Source of the DNA: Gammaproteobacteria bacterium
GTDB taxonomy: Bacteria; Pseudomonadota; Gammaproteobacteria; Xanthomonadales; Wenzhouxiangellaceae
Direction: 5' to 3'
NCBI GenBank assembly: GCA_003565625.1
Contig: PXBD01000038.1
Span: forward strand, 1 to 49,885
DNA length: 49,885 nucleotides
A model generated the notes under the pieces. The model did no database searches. It was not told where the DNA came from and was given only the letters and a program-made list of their open reading frames with translations. The position numbers and the translations under genes are program-made. This document shows, one piece after another, positions 17,097 to 26,306 of this stretch; positions within the stretch are counted from its first letter, which is position 1, and every line of letters begins with the position of its first letter.

Positions 17097-18478
17097 TGCC
17101 CCAGAATCTCGAAGCCCTGTTTTCCGCCCTCTCGGGCCTGCCCGGCGGGGCCCGACCGGATGCCCGCAGCGGCGAGACCGGCGCGGCCGGCTGGGCTGAC
17201 GCACTGGCCATGTTCGAGCAGCTCGGCCCGGGCGCGATCGCTACCGGGCCGGCCGGGCAGGGCGCTGACTGGACGGCGGAACTGGCCGAACTGGCCCGCC
17301 GAACCGATCAGCTGGTGGCAGAAAACGGCGAGCTTCCGGAGGATCTGGGCACCGAGCTTATGACCTTGTTCGGTTTGCTCGATGGCGAGTCGATTGCCGA
17401 GGACAGCGGTCGTTCCGCCCAAGCCCTTGGTCACTACAACGAAAGCTACTGGCCGGCGTCCGGCGAAATGATGCTGCTGTACCAGGGCATCAGCCCCTGG
17501 GGCGAGAACCCCAGCGCTCAGCAGCAGCAGTGGCTGGAGCAGGTCGGACCGTTCCTGGGCGTGCCGGAACTGACGGCGAGCTACGACGGCCCGGTAGAGG
17601 TGGGGCGTGGGTTCACCCTGGTCAACCTGGCCGAGGCAGCCGGCGCTGATCCGCAACGCGCCTTCACTGACGGCTGGCTGGGCCGGACCAGCCCGGATAG
17701 CGCGCGCTCGGCCTATGAAGTGCGCTGGCAATCCGGCAGCCCCGGCGAGATCATTCCAAGGAATGACTCGGACGAACGACTGGTCGAACTTGCCCGGATG
17801 CCTCCGGTTGGCCTGGAGCCGGTTGGGCGTGACGCGACTCTGACCCGCCTGGCCGAGATGCAGGCAATGTTCCGCGAGACCGACGCCGGTGCGCCCCGCG
17901 GCATGCCGGAAATCAATCGCATCGTGCTGTCGTCTGCTGCCGATTCCGCCCCGCCAAGAACCGAGGGCCAGGCCGCGCCGCTGGCGGCCGCGGCCGCCGC
18001 GGCGCGCGATCCGGCGTTGCCGCCGACCGCGCAGCTGCTGGGTCAGCCCGGTGCCAGCGCGGGCGAAACCCGGGCCGCGGCCGAGCAGGCCATGGAGCGG
18101 GTGGTGTGGATGGCCGCGCGCCAGCAGGGCGTCAGCCAGGCTCGCCTGCAGCTGCATCCGGCCCATCTGGGCAAAATCGATATTCGGCTCGACGTCCAGG
18201 GCCGGGAAGCCAGCGTGGTGCTGAACGTGCAGAACGCGCCGGTGCGTGAGGCGGTCGAGGCCATGCTGCCGCGACTGCGCGAACAGCTGGAAGACCAGGG
18301 CCTGCAGCTTGGAGATGCCTCGGTGTTTGATTCCGGGCCGGAAGACACCGGGTCGGAGGAACGTCCCGAAACGCTGCTGACCGGCGGCGCTGGTGGGGCT
18401 GACGAAGACGAAGAGGCGCTGCCGGTGCAGGCTGAGCTGAACCTGCGCGGCCGCGGGCTGCTCGACACCTACGCCTGA
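17093..18478 (+). CDS. fliK: Flagellar hook-length control protein FliK
   Basis: 461 residues, start ATG overlapping fliJ by 4 bases. The N-terminal 320 residues are poorly conserved, rich in Ala, Gly and Pro, and act as the exported ruler. The C-terminal hook-length domain is clear at about 329-410: QQGVSQARLQLHPAHLGKIDIRL, then VVLNVQNAPVREAVEAMLPRLREQL. FliK measures the hook and switches export specificity through FlhB. It ends the fliE unit; a GC-rich hairpin follows directly. Confidence 0.92.
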   Translation: MMPQNLEALFSALSGLPGGARPDARSGETGAAGWADALAMFEQLGPGAIATGPAGQGADWTAELAELARRTDQLVAENGELPEDLGTELMTLFGLLDGESIAEDSGRSAQALGHYNESYWPASGEMMLLYQGISPWGENPSAQQQQWLEQVGPFLGVPELTASYDGPVEVGRGFTLVNLAEAAGADPQRAFTDGWLGRTSPDSARSAYEVRWQSGSPGEIIPRNDSDERLVELARMPPVGLEPVGRDATLTRLAEMQAMFRETDAGAPRGMPEINRIVLSSAADSAPPRTEGQAAPLAAAAAAARDPALPPTAQLLGQPGASAGETRAAAEQAMERVVWMAARQQGVSQARLQLHPAHLGKIDIRLDVQGREASVVLNVQNAPVREAVEAMLPRLREQLEDQGLQLGDASVFDSGPEDTGSEERPETLLTGGAGGADEDEEALPVQAELNLRGRGLLDTYA

Positions 18479-18489
18479 CCGTCAAGATT

Positions 18490-18518
18490 CCGACGCGGCG
18501 TGGATTGCCGCGCGTCGG
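18490..18518 (+). terminator. GC-rich hairpin after fliK
   Basis: CCGACGCG (18490-18497) pairs with CGCGTCGG (18511-18518) around a 13-base loop that can pair further (GGC/GCC). It lies 12 bases after the fliK stop and just before the fliL promoter. There is no T-run, so it may only weaken readthrough. Confidence 0.35.
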
Positions 18519-18523
18519 CTCGG

Positions 18524-18539
18524 TGGCACGCCTTTTGCT
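18524..18539 (+). promoter_or_regulatory. Sigma-54 promoter of the fliL operon
   Basis: TGGCAC-GCCTT-TTGCT, no mismatch to the consensus, 53 bases before the fliL ATG. Confidence 0.88.
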
Positions 18540-18591
18540 CGCTGTCCTGTGGTAAAAACAGGGGAGTATTTTCCGTGGAGAACCAGCAGGC

Positions 18592-19149
18592 ATGGCCAGA
18601 GAAGAAAACCGACGACCAGGTCGTCGGCGGCGCGACGAAGAGCCGGAAGAAGAAGCGGTGGTGGAAGAACCACCCAAGTCGCGCAAGAAGATGTGGATCA
18701 TCATTATTTCCATCTCTAGCCTGTTGCTGCTCGGCGGCGGTGGAGCCGGCGCCTACTGGGTTCTGCTCGGCGAAGACGACCCGCTGGGCCTGTTTGGCGG
18801 CGAGCGCGCAGCACAGGAAGAAGTCCGGCGTCCGCCGATCTATTACAGCCTGGACCCGGCCTTCGTCAATAACCTGTCCGGCACCGGCGGGCGGCGTTTC
18901 ATGCAGGTCGAGGTGCAGTTGATGACCCGGGACCCGGACGTCATCGCCGCGGTCGAGCGCCATGAACCGGTCGTGCGCAACGATCTGATCATGCTGTTTT
19001 CCGACCAGACCCTGGAATCGGTGGACACCACTGCCGGCAAGGAGGCGCTGCGGCGCGAGAGCCTGGAGTCGATCCGGCGCATCCTGCGCAGCAACGACGA
19101 GCCCGACGAGCTCGAAAACCTGTTTTTTACCTCGTTTATCGTGCAGTAG
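18592..19149 (+). CDS. fliL: Flagellar basal body-associated protein FliL
   Basis: 185 residues. A charged cytoplasmic head (about 1-33, many Arg and Glu) is followed by one membrane segment (about 35-57, MWIIIISISSLLLLGGGGAG) and a periplasmic domain with YYSLDPAFVNNLSG, FMQVEVQLMTRDP and the ending ENLFFTSFIVQ. FliL forms a ring around the stator and strengthens torque generation. It opens fliL-M-N-O-P-Q-R-flhB under its own sigma-54 promoter. Confidence 0.95.
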   Translation: MAREENRRPGRRRRDEEPEEEAVVEEPPKSRKKMWIIIISISSLLLLGGGGAGAYWVLLGEDDPLGLFGGERAAQEEVRRPPIYYSLDPAFVNNLSGTGGRRFMQVEVQLMTRDPDVIAAVERHEPVVRNDLIMLFSDQTLESVDTTAGKEALRRESLESIRRILRSNDEPDELENLFFTSFIVQ

Positions 19150-19167
19150 CCGGCGGAGCGGCAGGCC

Positions 19168-20175
19168 ATGGCAGAAGACATTCTCAGCCAGGACGAAATC
19201 GATGCACTGCTGCACGGTGTGGACGGAGGCGATGTCGAAACCGAGGCCGGGGTAGAGGCTGACGGCGAGATCAAGCCGTTTGATCTTTCCAGCCAGGATC
19301 GCATCGTGCGCGGGCGCATGCCCACGCTGGAGATGATCAACGAGCGCTTTGCCCGGGCCTTTCGCATCGGCCTGTTCAACATGCTGCGGCGCTCGGCCGA
19401 AATGTCGGTCGAAAGCGTCCAGATGATGAAGTTCCAGGAGTACATGCACACTCTGCACGTGCCCTCCAGCCTGAGCCTGATGCGAGTCCGGCCGCTGCGC
19501 GGCACCAGCCTGCTGGTGATGGATGCCAAGCTGGTGTTTTCCGTGGTGGACAGTTTTTTCGGCGGCAGCGGGCGGTTCTATACCCGTATCGAGGGACGCG
19601 AATTCACCCCGGTGGAGATTCGCATCATCGAGCGCATGCGCGACCAGGTGTTCATGGATTTGCAGGAGGCCTGGAAAATGGCCATGGACGTCAGTTTCGA
19701 GTTCATGAACATGGAGGTCAACCCGCAGTTTGCCAATATCGTCAGCCCCTCGGAGATCGTGGTGGTGACCCGCTTCGGGATCGAGCTGGAGAGCGGCGGC
19801 GGCGAAATGCACGTGACCATGCCGTACTCGGCAATCGAACCGATTCGCGACATTCTCGACTCGGGCATGGCCTCGGACCGGATGGAGAAAGACGAGCGCT
19901 GGGCTCGCGCGTTGGGCGAGGAGCTGCGCGATGCCTTGATCGAGGTCAAGGTGGAGCTGTGCCGCAAGACCATGACCCTGCGCGATCTGATGATGATGCG
20001 CCCGGGCGATGTCATCCCCATCGATCTGCCCCACACCATGCCGTTGATGGCCGCTGGCGTGCCGTGTTTCCGCGGCGTGGTTGGCCGGGCCGACGAGAAG
20101 TATGCGATCAAGATCACCGACCGGATTGACGCAGACCCGCGCCCGGCCGGGAAACGCAAGGCGAAGGAGGCCTGA
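19168..20175 (+). CDS. fliM: Flagellar motor switch protein FliM
   Basis: 335 residues. The first 16 residues, MAEDILSQDEIDALLH, are the conserved peptide that binds phosphorylated CheY. The middle CheC-like domain contains GRMPTLEMINERFARAFR and VDSFFGGSGRFYTRIEGREFTPVE; the C-terminal SpoA domain has LMMMRPGDVIPIDLP. FliM forms the C-ring between FliG and FliN and receives the direction signal. The N-terminal peptide is closely copied twice in the linker of CheA at 30377-32440. Confidence 0.97.
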   Translation: MAEDILSQDEIDALLHGVDGGDVETEAGVEADGEIKPFDLSSQDRIVRGRMPTLEMINERFARAFRIGLFNMLRRSAEMSVESVQMMKFQEYMHTLHVPSSLSLMRVRPLRGTSLLVMDAKLVFSVVDSFFGGSGRFYTRIEGREFTPVEIRIIERMRDQVFMDLQEAWKMAMDVSFEFMNMEVNPQFANIVSPSEIVVVTRFGIELESGGGEMHVTMPYSAIEPIRDILDSGMASDRMEKDERWARALGEELRDALIEVKVELCRKTMTLRDLMMMRPGDVIPIDLPHTMPLMAAGVPCFRGVVGRADEKYAIKITDRIDADPRPAGKRKAKEA

Positions 20176-20181
20176 GCAGCG

Positions 20182-20574
20182 ATGAGTGAAGAAAAAGACC
20201 CGATCGACGACATTCTCGACGACGTCGATGCCGCGGAGGCCATGAGCGAGGAAGAAGCAGCCCAGATGGCGGCGTTCGAGCAGCTGGCCGACGAGGCCGA
20301 GCCGCAGCAGGGTGACGTCAACCTGGACCTGATCCAGGATGTGCCGGTCACCCTGGCCATGGAGGTGGGCCGGACCGAGATCACCATTCGCAACCTGCTC
20401 CAGCTCAACCAGGGCTCGGTGGTGGAACTGGACCGCACCGCCGGCGAGCCGCTGGACGTGTTCGTCAACGGCACCCTGGTTGCCCACGGCGAGGTGGTGG
20501 TGGTCAACGAGAAGTTCGGCATCCGCCTGACCGACGTCATCAGCCCGGCCGAGCGCATCAAGAAGCTGCAATGA
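20182..20574 (+). CDS. fliN: Flagellar motor switch protein FliN
   Basis: 130 residues. An acidic N-terminal part (EKDPIDDILDDVDAAEAMSEEE) precedes the SpoA domain, which is complete: LDLIQDVPVTLAMEVGRTEITIRNLLQLNQ, then VVELDRTAGEPLDVFVNGTL and EVVVVNEKFGIRLTDVISP. FliN builds the base of the C-ring and docks FliH. It lies six bases after fliM and overlaps fliO by 4 bases. Confidence 0.97.
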   Translation: MSEEKDPIDDILDDVDAAEAMSEEEAAQMAAFEQLADEAEPQQGDVNLDLIQDVPVTLAMEVGRTEITIRNLLQLNQGSVVELDRTAGEPLDVFVNGTLVAHGEVVVVNEKFGIRLTDVISPAERIKKLQ

Positions 20575-20984
20575 ACCTGCGGCGCGCCCGGATGCGGCTG
20601 AGCGTGCTGTTGGCGGCCTGGCTGCCGGCCGGCCTGGCGCTGGCCGACGAGGTTCAGTTCGATGCCGCCGAAAGTCTCGGGCGCGTGGCCCTGGGACTGG
20701 TCGGCGTGGTGGTGCTGATCTTCGGCCTGGCCTGGGGGGTGCGCCGCTTTTCGTTTCTGAAAATGTTGTCACGCGATACCGACAGCCCGATCCGGGCCAT
20801 TGGTCAGCTTGCCGTCGGCCCCAAGGAGCGGGTGATGCTGATCGAGGTCGACGGCCGGCGGCTGCTGATCGGTGTCACTCCCTCCCAGATCACGCGCCTG
20901 GATCCGCTCGAGGACATCGAAGCCGGGGCTGGCACGGACTTTGCTTCGCATCTGCAGGCAAGTCGAGAGGCGCGTAAAAAATGA
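20571..20984 (+). CDS. fliO: Flagellar export protein FliO
   Basis: 137 residues, at the usual place between fliN and fliP. An N-terminal signal-like segment (RLSVLLAAWLPAGLALA) is followed by a membrane helix (about 36-56, VALGLVGVVVLIFGLAWGVRRF) and a small cytoplasmic domain with IRAIGQLAVGPKERVMLIEVDGRRLLIGVT, the conserved FliO core. FliO assists assembly of the FliP ring. Overlaps fliP by 4 bases. Confidence 0.93.
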   Translation: MNLRRARMRLSVLLAAWLPAGLALADEVQFDAAESLGRVALGLVGVVVLIFGLAWGVRRFSFLKMLSRDTDSPIRAIGQLAVGPKERVMLIEVDGRRLLIGVTPSQITRLDPLEDIEAGAGTDFASHLQASREARKK

Positions 20985-21748
20985 CCCGGTTTGGCCCGTT
21001 TGTTGGCCTGACCCTCCTCATCATTCCGAATCTGCTGATGGCCACCCCGGCCCCGTTGCCGGGTATGGAAGTACTGACCATCACGCCGACCGAGGAGGGC
21101 GGTCAGACCTGGAGTCTGACCATCCAGGTGCTGATCCTGATGACGGCGCTGACGCTGCTGCCGTCGATTCTTCTGATGTTTACCTCGTTTACCCGCATCA
21201 TCGTGGTGCTGGCGATCATGCGCCAGGCGATGGGCACCCAGACCACGCCACCCAACGCGGTGCTGGTGGGTCTGGCCCTGTTTCTGACCTTTTTCATCAT
21301 GGCGCCGGTGCTCTACGAGGTCAACGAGACGGCCATCCAGCCCTATCTGGCCGAGGAAATGGCCCTGCAGGAGGCGTTCGAGGTGGGCCGCGAGCCGATT
21401 CACCGCTTCATGCGCAACCAGGTGCGCGAGCGGGACCTGGAGATGTTCGCCGCCATGGCCGGGCATACCGAGGGGTTCGAAGGGCCGGCCGACATCCCTT
21501 TCTCGATCCTGGTGCCGTCGTTTTTGACCAGCGAACTGAAAACCGCCTTCCAGATCGGCTTTCTGATTTACATCCCGTTCGTGATGATTGACCTGGTGGT
21601 CGCCAGCACCCTGATGTCGATGGGCATGATGATGCTCTCGCCGATGCTGGTGTCGCTGCCGTTCAAGCTGATGCTGTTTGTCCTCGTCGACGGCTGGGGG
21701 CTGATCACCGGCACCCTGGCCTCGAGCTTTTTCCTGGGAGTCACCTGA
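20981..21748 (+). CDS. fliP: Flagellar export gate protein FliP
   Basis: 255 residues. N-terminal signal peptide (VGLTLLIIPNLLMA), then the family core: LTLLPSILLMFTSFTRIIVVLAIMRQAMG followed by TPPNAVLVGLALFLTFFIMAP, and near the end VPSFLTSELKTAFQIGFLIYIPF and VASTLMSMGMMMLSP. Five copies of FliP form the core of the export gate in the inner membrane. Overlaps fliO; fliQ begins one base after the stop. Confidence 0.97.
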   Translation: MTRFGPFVGLTLLIIPNLLMATPAPLPGMEVLTITPTEEGGQTWSLTIQVLILMTALTLLPSILLMFTSFTRIIVVLAIMRQAMGTQTTPPNAVLVGLALFLTFFIMAPVLYEVNETAIQPYLAEEMALQEAFEVGREPIHRFMRNQVRERDLEMFAAMAGHTEGFEGPADIPFSILVPSFLTSELKTAFQIGFLIYIPFVMIDLVVASTLMSMGMMMLSPMLVSLPFKLMLFVLVDGWGLITGTLASSFFLGVT

Positions 21749-21749
21749 C

Positions 21750-22025
21750 ATGTCTCCGGATCTCGTGATCGATATCGGCCGCCAGGCCTTGTGGACCATT
21801 GCCCTGCTGCTGGCGCCGATGCTGCTGTCGGCGCTGGCCGTGGGCCTGATGATCGGCATGTTCCAGGCCGCCACCCAGATCAATGAAATGACCTTGAGCT
21901 TCATTCCTAAGCTGGCCGTGCTGATCCTGGCCCTGGCCATTGCCGGCCCGTTCATGCTCGAGATGGCCACCAGTTTCATGCGCGATATGGTGACCAGCAT
22001 TCCAGCCCTGATCGAGCTGGAATAG
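21750..22025 (+). CDS. fliQ: Flagellar export gate protein FliQ
   Basis: 91 residues with two membrane helices (about 13-38 and 50-75). The joining loop MIGMFQAATQINEMTLSFIPK is the diagnostic FliQ/SctS motif. FliQ wraps the outside of the FliP-FliR channel. Position between fliP and fliR agrees. Confidence 0.96.
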   Translation: MSPDLVIDIGRQALWTIALLLAPMLLSALAVGLMIGMFQAATQINEMTLSFIPKLAVLILALAIAGPFMLEMATSFMRDMVTSIPALIELE

Positions 22026-22044
22026 CAGATCGTCGGGCAGGGCC

Positions 22045-22818
22045 ATGATCGAATTCAGCGAAGCGCAACTGCTGGAATGGCTGGGGCAGTTCCTGTGGCC
22101 GTTTTTCCGCGTGGCCGGCATGCTGATGGTCGCGCCTTTGTTTTCGGCCGACTTCGTGCCGGCCCGGATTCGCCTGCTGGTGGCCTTCAGCCTGGCCCTG
22201 GCGATCGTGCCGCTGCTGCCGCCGCCGCCCGACGTGGTGCCGTTTTCGGCCGTCGGGCTGTTTATCGGTGTTCAGCAGTTGATCATCGGCATGGCGGCCG
22301 GTTTTGTCCTGCAGCTGGTCTTTGACGCCATCGTGGTGGGGTTTCAGACCGTGGCGATGAGCATGGGCCTGGGCTTTGCCGTGATGGTCGACAGCCAGCG
22401 CGGCATGCAGGTGCCGATGCTCGGCCAGTTCCATGTCGTGATCGCCTTGCTGTTGTTCCTGGCCATGAACGGCCACCTGATGATGATCGGGCTGATCATC
22501 GACAGTTTCACCTATCTGCCGGTGGGCGTGACCGGGCTCGATGCCGAGGCTTTTCGCCAGATTGTGGCCTGGGGCACGACCATGTTCGCCGGCGCCCTGC
22601 GCGTGGCGCTGCCGGCGGCAACCGCCATTTTGCTGGTCAACCTGTCGATCGGGGTGATCAGCCGCGCGGCACCCACCCTGAACCTGTTCGCGGTGGGCTT
22701 TCCGATCACCATGCTGACCGGTTTCGTGGTGATGATGGCCAGTTTGCCGATGCTGACTTCGACCCTGCGCCTGCTGCTCGAACAGGCCTGGATCGCGATC
22801 TTCGCGCTCTGGGGGTAG
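22045..22818 (+). CDS. fliR: Flagellar export gate protein FliR
   Basis: 257 residues with about six membrane segments. Family marks: FRVAGMLMVAPLFSADFVPARIRLLVAFSLA, the LVFDAIVVGFQTVAMSMGLGFA segment and LSIGVISRAAPTLNLFAVGFPI. FliR completes the FliP5-FliQ4-FliR1 gate and contacts FlhB. flhB starts three bases after its stop. Confidence 0.96.
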   Translation: MIEFSEAQLLEWLGQFLWPFFRVAGMLMVAPLFSADFVPARIRLLVAFSLALAIVPLLPPPPDVVPFSAVGLFIGVQQLIIGMAAGFVLQLVFDAIVVGFQTVAMSMGLGFAVMVDSQRGMQVPMLGQFHVVIALLLFLAMNGHLMMIGLIIDSFTYLPVGVTGLDAEAFRQIVAWGTTMFAGALRVALPAATAILLVNLSIGVISRAAPTLNLFAVGFPITMLTGFVVMMASLPMLTSTLRLLLEQAWIAIFALWG

Positions 22819-22821
22819 GTC

Positions 22822-23967
22822 GTGGCCGAGAACGACACCAGCCAGGAACGCACAGAACAACCCACACCCAAACGCCTGGACGATGCCAGGAAAAAGGGCC
22901 AGGTTCCGCGCTCGCGCGAGTTGACCATGACCCTGGTGATGCTGGTCGGGGACACGACGCTGCTGTTCATCGGCCCGCGTATCGTCGAGCACCTGGCCGC
23001 CCTGCTGCGGCGCGGCTTTGCCTTTGATCATTCGCTGATTGGCCGCGAGGACATCATCATTTCGTATTTCGGTGGCCAGGCGATGACCGCGATCACCATG
23101 CTGGCGCCGCTGCTGATCATTCTTTTGCTGACCGCGCTGCTGGCCCCGGCCACGATCGGCGGCTGGAACTTCAGCGCCCAGGCCCTGCAGCCGAAGTTCG
23201 AACGGCTGGATCCGATCAAGGGCATCAAGCGCGTGTTCGGGCCCAAGGGGCTGATGGAGTTGCTCAAAACCCTGGGCAAGTTCCTGGTCGTCGGGATCGC
23301 GGCGGCCATTCTGATCTACAACCTGTCGGACCGCTTCGCCCACCTGGCGGCGCTGGATTCGGTGCCGGCCATGGCCGAGGCGACCTCGATGGTGGCCTTT
23401 GCCCTGATTGTGCTCAGCGCCACCCTGCTGCTGATTGCCGCGATCGATGTGCCGTTCCAGCTCTATCAGCACACCAAGCAGATGCGCATGACGCGCCAGG
23501 AAGTGCGCGACGAGATGAAGCAGACCGAGGGCAAGCCCGAGGTCAAGAGCAAGATCCGCCAGCTGCAGCAGGAGATCGCCAGCCGCCGGATGATGGAAGA
23601 AGTGCCCAAGGCCGACGTGGTCGTGACCAACCCGACCCACTTTGCCGTGGCCTTGCAGTACCAGGCCGGCCAGATGGATGCGCCGGTGGTGGTGGCCAAG
23701 GGTACGGACCTGATTGCCGGGGCGATCAAGCGCGTGGCCGAGGAGGCCGGCGTGCCGTTGCTGGAGGCCCCGCCGCTGGCGCGTGCGTTGTATCACTCGA
23801 CGGATATCGGGCAGCCGATTCCGGCCGGGCTGTACGTGGCCGTGGCCGAGGTGCTGAGCTGGGTCTACCAGATCCGCCGCCTGCCCGGCTCGGCCCAGGA
23901 ACCGCCGCCGCCGAAGGTGGATGTGGATGAGACGGAGTGGGTGCCGAAGCGGTTCAGGGGGATGTGA
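22822..23967 (+). CDS. flhB: Flagellar export switch protein FlhB
   Basis: 381 residues, GTG start just after fliR. The N-terminus shows the usual ERTEQPTPKRLDDARKKGQVPRSRE. Four membrane helices follow, then the cytoplasmic domain with the autocleavage site Asn-Pro-Thr-His at residues 270-273 (VVTNPTHFAVAL). Cleavage there, with FliK, switches export from hook to filament proteins. The C-terminus extends about 15 residues past the common core (EPPPPKVDVDETEWVPKRF). It is the last gene of the fliL unit. Confidence 0.97.
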   Translation: MAENDTSQERTEQPTPKRLDDARKKGQVPRSRELTMTLVMLVGDTTLLFIGPRIVEHLAALLRRGFAFDHSLIGREDIIISYFGGQAMTAITMLAPLLIILLLTALLAPATIGGWNFSAQALQPKFERLDPIKGIKRVFGPKGLMELLKTLGKFLVVGIAAAILIYNLSDRFAHLAALDSVPAMAEATSMVAFALIVLSATLLLIAAIDVPFQLYQHTKQMRMTRQEVRDEMKQTEGKPEVKSKIRQLQQEIASRRMMEEVPKADVVVTNPTHFAVALQYQAGQMDAPVVVAKGTDLIAGAIKRVAEEAGVPLLEAPPLARALYHSTDIGQPIPAGLYVAVAEVLSWVYQIRRLPGSAQEPPPPKVDVDETEWVPKRFRGM

Positions 23968-23986
23968 TTCGGTTTCAGGGTTCGGG

Positions 23987-24005
23987 CCCCGGATCAGGTC
24001 CGGGG
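23987..24005. repeat. REP-like perfect inverted repeat after flhB
   Basis: CCCCGGA-TCAGG-TCCGGGG, a 7-bp perfect stem in the 145-base gap between flhB and the flhA promoter; the following GTGACA relates it to the other REP-like hairpins. No T-run follows, although it may slow readthrough from the fliL unit. Confidence 0.55.
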
Positions 24006-24112
24006 TGACATTGTTCCGGAACTGCTATAAAGGCAACCGGGGTTTTCTCACCACCCGAGCCGTCTCCCTCCGTTTCCGGACAAATAGCCGGGATTCAGGC
24101 ATCTGCACCCGG

Positions 24113-24128
24113 TGGCCCGTTTTTTGCA
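24113..24128 (+). promoter_or_regulatory. Sigma-54 promoter of flhA-flhF-flhG-fliA
   Basis: TGGCCC-GTTTT-TTGCA, correct spacing, 41 bases before the flhA ATG at 24169. It excludes the upstream in-frame GTG at 24112 as the start, because that codon would lie upstream of the transcript. Confidence 0.87.
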
Positions 24129-24168
24129 GTTCTGGATTCAACCAGGACAGGAAGCCGGAAACAACACA

Positions 24169-26250
24169 ATGAACAGCAGCAATCTGCCGGAGTTCATGCA
24201 GCGCATCTCCATCATCGGGCTGGCGGCACCGCTGCTGGTCCTCATGGTGTTGGCGATGGTGGTGCTGCCGCTGCCGCCGGTGATGCTCGACATCCTGTTT
24301 ACCTTCAACATCACCCTGTCCATTATTGTCATTTTGGGTGTGATCTACGTCGCCCGGCCGCTGGAGTTTGGCGTCTTTCCGACCGTGCTGCTGGTGGCCA
24401 CGCTGCTGCGCCTGGCCCTGAATATCGCCTCGACCCGGGTCGTCCTGCTCGAAGGCCATACCGGTACCGGCGCAGCCGGCAAGGTGATCGAATCCTTTGG
24501 TGAATTCGTGATCGGCGGCAACTACGCCGTGGGTATCGTGGTTTTCGCCATTCTGGTCGTGATCAACTTCGTGGTCGTGACCAAGGGCGCGACCCGCGTC
24601 TCGGAAGTTAGCGCGCGGTTCACCCTGGACGCCATGCCCGGCAAGCAGATGGCCATCGACGCCGATATGAATGCCGGCATCATCAGCCAGGACGAGGCTC
24701 GCCAGCGGCGCGAGGAAGTGCGCCAGGAAGGGGATTTCTACGGCGCCATGGACGGTGCCTCGAAGTTCGTCCGCGGCGATGCCGTGGCCGGCATCCTGAT
24801 CCTGATCATCAACCTGATTGGCGGGCTGCTGATCGGCACCTTCCAGCGCGGCATGCCGTTTTCCAGCGCGGTCGAGGTGTACGCCCTGCTGACCGTGGGC
24901 GATGGCCTGGTTGCCCAGATCCCCTCGCTGCTGCTGTCGACCTCGGTGGCCATCATTGTTACCCGCATGTCGCGCTCGCAAGACATGGGCACCGAGGTCG
25001 TCAGCCAGGTGTTCGGGGATCCGCGCGTGCTGGGCATGGCCGCCACCCTGCTGGGCCTGATCGGCCTGGTGCCGGGCATGCCCAACATGGCCTTCCTGCT
25101 GCTGGCCAGCCTGGCCGGCGGTGCGGCCTGGTGGCAGTACAGCCGTCGCCGGGCGGCCGAACAGGCCGAGGAGGTCGCAACGCGCAAGGAAATCGAGCAA
25201 AAACCCGAAGCACCCAAGGAACTGGGCTGGGACGACGTCTCGCAGGTCGACCCGGTCGGGCTGGAAGTCGGCTATCGGCTGGTGCCGCTGGTCGACAGCC
25301 GCCAGGGTGGTGAGTTGATGGGGCGGGTCAAGGGCGTGCGCAAGAAACTCTCGCAGCAGCTCGGATTCCTGATTCCGCCGGTCCACATCCGCGACAACCT
25401 CGAACTGCCGCCGACCAAGTACCGGGTGACCATTTTCGGTGTGCCCACAGCGGAGTCCGAGATCCACCCCGACCGCGAGCTGGCAATCAACCCCGGCGGG
25501 GTCAGCGGCCAGCTGCAGGGCATCGAAACCACCGACCCGGCCTTTGGCATGCCGGCGGTGTGGATCGAGCCGGGCAGTCGCGAGCACGCCCAAACCCTGG
25601 GCTACACGGTCGCCGACTCGGCCACCGTGATTGCCACCCACATGAGCCAGGTCATGCAAAAGCATGCCCACGAACTGCTCGGCCACCAGGACGTGCAGCA
25701 GCTGCTCGACGTGCTGGCCAAGAGCGCGCCCAAGCTGGTCGAGGAACTGGTGCCCAAGACCCTGCCGCTGGCCACCGTGGCCCGCGTCCTGCAGAGCCTG
25801 CTGGCCGAGAAAGTGCCGATTCGCAACCTGCGCACCATCTGCGAGGCCCTGCTCGAGCACGGCGCGCGCAGCCCGGATGCCGACAGCCTGCTGGCCGAAG
25901 TCCGGGTCGCGCTGGGTCGCCAGATCGTGCAGGAGATCAACGGCATGAACGAACAACTGCCGGTCATCACCCTGGCGCCCGAGCTGGAGCAGATGCTGCA
26001 CGATCTGGTCCAGAAGGGGGCCGGCGGGGTGCTCGAGCCGGGCCTGGCCGAGCGGATCCAGACCTCGCTGCAGCGCTCTACGCGCGAACAGGAAGCCCGC
26101 GGTGAGGCCGCTGTGCTGCTGGTGCCGCCGAGCATCCGCGGCATGCTGGCGCGCTTTGTCCGCCAGGCGGTCAGCGGTCTGCACGTGCTGGCCCACAACG
26201 AAATCCCCGACGACAAGCAGCTGCGGCTGGTTGGGTCGGTGGCACGCTGA
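24169..26250 (+). CDS. flhA: Flagellar export gate protein FlhA
   Basis: 693 residues from the ATG at 24169; the frame is open to a GTG at 24112, but that codon precedes the sigma-54 promoter. The N-terminal half has about eight membrane helices; between them lies the FHIPEP signature region (FVVTKGATRVSEVSARFTLDAMPGKQMAIDADMNAGII) with conserved charged residues for proton use. The cytoplasmic half (from about 340) contains LGWDDVSQVDPVGLEVGYRLVPLVD and forms the nonameric ring that receives export substrates. The C-terminus HVLAHNEIPDDKQLRLVGSV is normal. Confidence 0.97.
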   Translation: MNSSNLPEFMQRISIIGLAAPLLVLMVLAMVVLPLPPVMLDILFTFNITLSIIVILGVIYVARPLEFGVFPTVLLVATLLRLALNIASTRVVLLEGHTGTGAAGKVIESFGEFVIGGNYAVGIVVFAILVVINFVVVTKGATRVSEVSARFTLDAMPGKQMAIDADMNAGIISQDEARQRREEVRQEGDFYGAMDGASKFVRGDAVAGILILIINLIGGLLIGTFQRGMPFSSAVEVYALLTVGDGLVAQIPSLLLSTSVAIIVTRMSRSQDMGTEVVSQVFGDPRVLGMAATLLGLIGLVPGMPNMAFLLLASLAGGAAWWQYSRRRAAEQAEEVATRKEIEQKPEAPKELGWDDVSQVDPVGLEVGYRLVPLVDSRQGGELMGRVKGVRKKLSQQLGFLIPPVHIRDNLELPPTKYRVTIFGVPTAESEIHPDRELAINPGGVSGQLQGIETTDPAFGMPAVWIEPGSREHAQTLGYTVADSATVIATHMSQVMQKHAHELLGHQDVQQLLDVLAKSAPKLVEELVPKTLPLATVARVLQSLLAEKVPIRNLRTICEALLEHGARSPDADSLLAEVRVALGRQIVQEINGMNEQLPVITLAPELEQMLHDLVQKGAGGVLEPGLAERIQTSLQRSTREQEARGEAAVLLVPPSIRGMLARFVRQAVSGLHVLAHNEIPDDKQLRLVGSVAR

Positions 26251-26306
26251 ACCGGGTGCATGGACACCCGACAGCCGTCGAATGAGCAACAAGGAAGCCG
26301 AGCGAT

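Noticed and set aside
24112..24168. N-terminal extension of FlhA from a GTG at 24112
   Set aside because: The GTG lies at the -24 box of the sigma-54 promoter, so it would not be in the transcript; the ATG at 24169 gives a normal FlhA N-terminus.
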